A program made the position numbers and the translations under genes. DNA of 64,000 nucleotides, taken from NCBI RefSeq assembly GCF_001675045.1, contig NZ_LYPA01000025.1:21832-85831 (forward strand). Direction: 5' to 3'. The notes beneath the pieces were generated by a model that ran no database searches, had not been told where the DNA came from, and was given only the letters and a program-made list of their open reading frames with translations. Position 1 is the stretch's first letter. Every line of letters starts with the position of its first letter. This DNA is from Paenibacillus oryzae. GTDB taxonomy: Bacteria > Bacillota > Bacilli > Paenibacillales > Paenibacillaceae. Of this stretch, positions 63,601 through 64,000 are shown piece after piece.

Positions 63601-64000
63601 AGCTTATGCCAGCAAGTTTAAAAGAAGCTGACCTGTAGCTGGCTTTCATCGCCTAGTTAGCCCGTGCCGGGCGTACATACTAACAACCGCGGGGAGTTTC
63701 CATACGGCCGTTTTATTGAAACAATCACCAAATTGTAATATTGATCTAAAATACCCATTGAAAGCGATTTAATATTAACTTACCATAGAATTAATGGCAT
63801 TAATAAGTAAAAATAATGCAAAATTAACTAAAATGACTAGATGAGGAGGGCAGAGGAAGTAACATCATGAACGGGATAGTTTTTGAAACAAATTATTCCA
63901 AATAAATGTCTGAATCATAACTTATGCAGTTCGCGAGATTAACTGGTAATGGTGAGAATCTATGCTTGAATAAACTGGCCACCAAGACATAGAAAGCGTC
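63601..64000. other. No gene recognised
   Basis: 63601-63715 may still belong to the decayed intron (on the minus strand CCGTATGGAAACTCCCC resembles group II structural sequence). 63716-64000 is AT-rich. A 12-codon frame (MNGIVFETNYSK, ATG at 63867) has a purine-rich leader AGGAGGG at some distance; there is not enough to call a gene. Confidence 0.4.

Overview
The window is chromosomal DNA of a spore-forming Firmicute and most resembles Paenibacillus or a close relative. The evidence is the block tig-clpP-clpX ... lonB-lon-engB-hemA-hemX-sirC-hemC, the spore genes gerM-rph-rdgB, a gerA-type germinant receptor operon, an AsnO-like asparagine synthetase, the citZ-icd-mdh operon, AGGAGG-type ribosome binding sites, moderate GC content and many GTG/TTG starts. 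No rRNA and no complete insertion sequence were seen. One tRNA-Arg(TCT) gene is present.

Layout. 1-16060: tetrapyrrole genes (hemC cut by the window edge), the GTPase EngB, proteases Lon, LonB and ClpXP, IspG, trigger factor and a YsoA-like protein. This block is interrupted at 8.8-9.95 kb by three small plus-strand genes for collagen-like and Gly/Ala-rich proteins. 16061-23425: tRNA-Arg, an Eis-like acetyltransferase, a Gram-negative-type ferrochelatase, and a kinase-regulator-ABC transporter unit. 23557-33378: a compact non-ribosomal peptide cluster on the minus strand. It encodes an A-T loading protein, a glycosyltransferase, a C-A-T-TE protein fused to an MFS exporter, an MbtH protein and a phosphopantetheinyl transferase. 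It looks self-sufficient for making, decorating and exporting a short (formally dipeptide) glycosylated product. Its thioesterase has Cys instead of Ser as nucleophile. 33.5-45 kb: a decayed aminoglycoside-adenylyltransferase-like gene, a small ATPase, AsnO, rdgB-rph-gerM, a PgpA-like phosphatase, a 950-base repeat-rich gap, glpX, and a metallo-hydrolase/methyltransferase pair. 45-48.6 kb: a germinant receptor operon. 48.6-64 kb: type 2 IPP isomerase, nagB-nagA, a YnfA-like gene broken by an in-frame TGA, kdgK with a DeoR-type regulator, recQ, citZ-icd-mdh, a Ppx/GppA phosphatase, and a decayed group II intron.

The strongest candidate for an undescribed system is the NRPS cluster. Next are the three-gene collagen/glycine-rich cassette, the heptamer repeat in the gerM 3' region and the repeat-rich intergenic gap at 40.86-41.8 kb. 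All identifications rest on reading the sequence and recalled family motifs. No database search was run.
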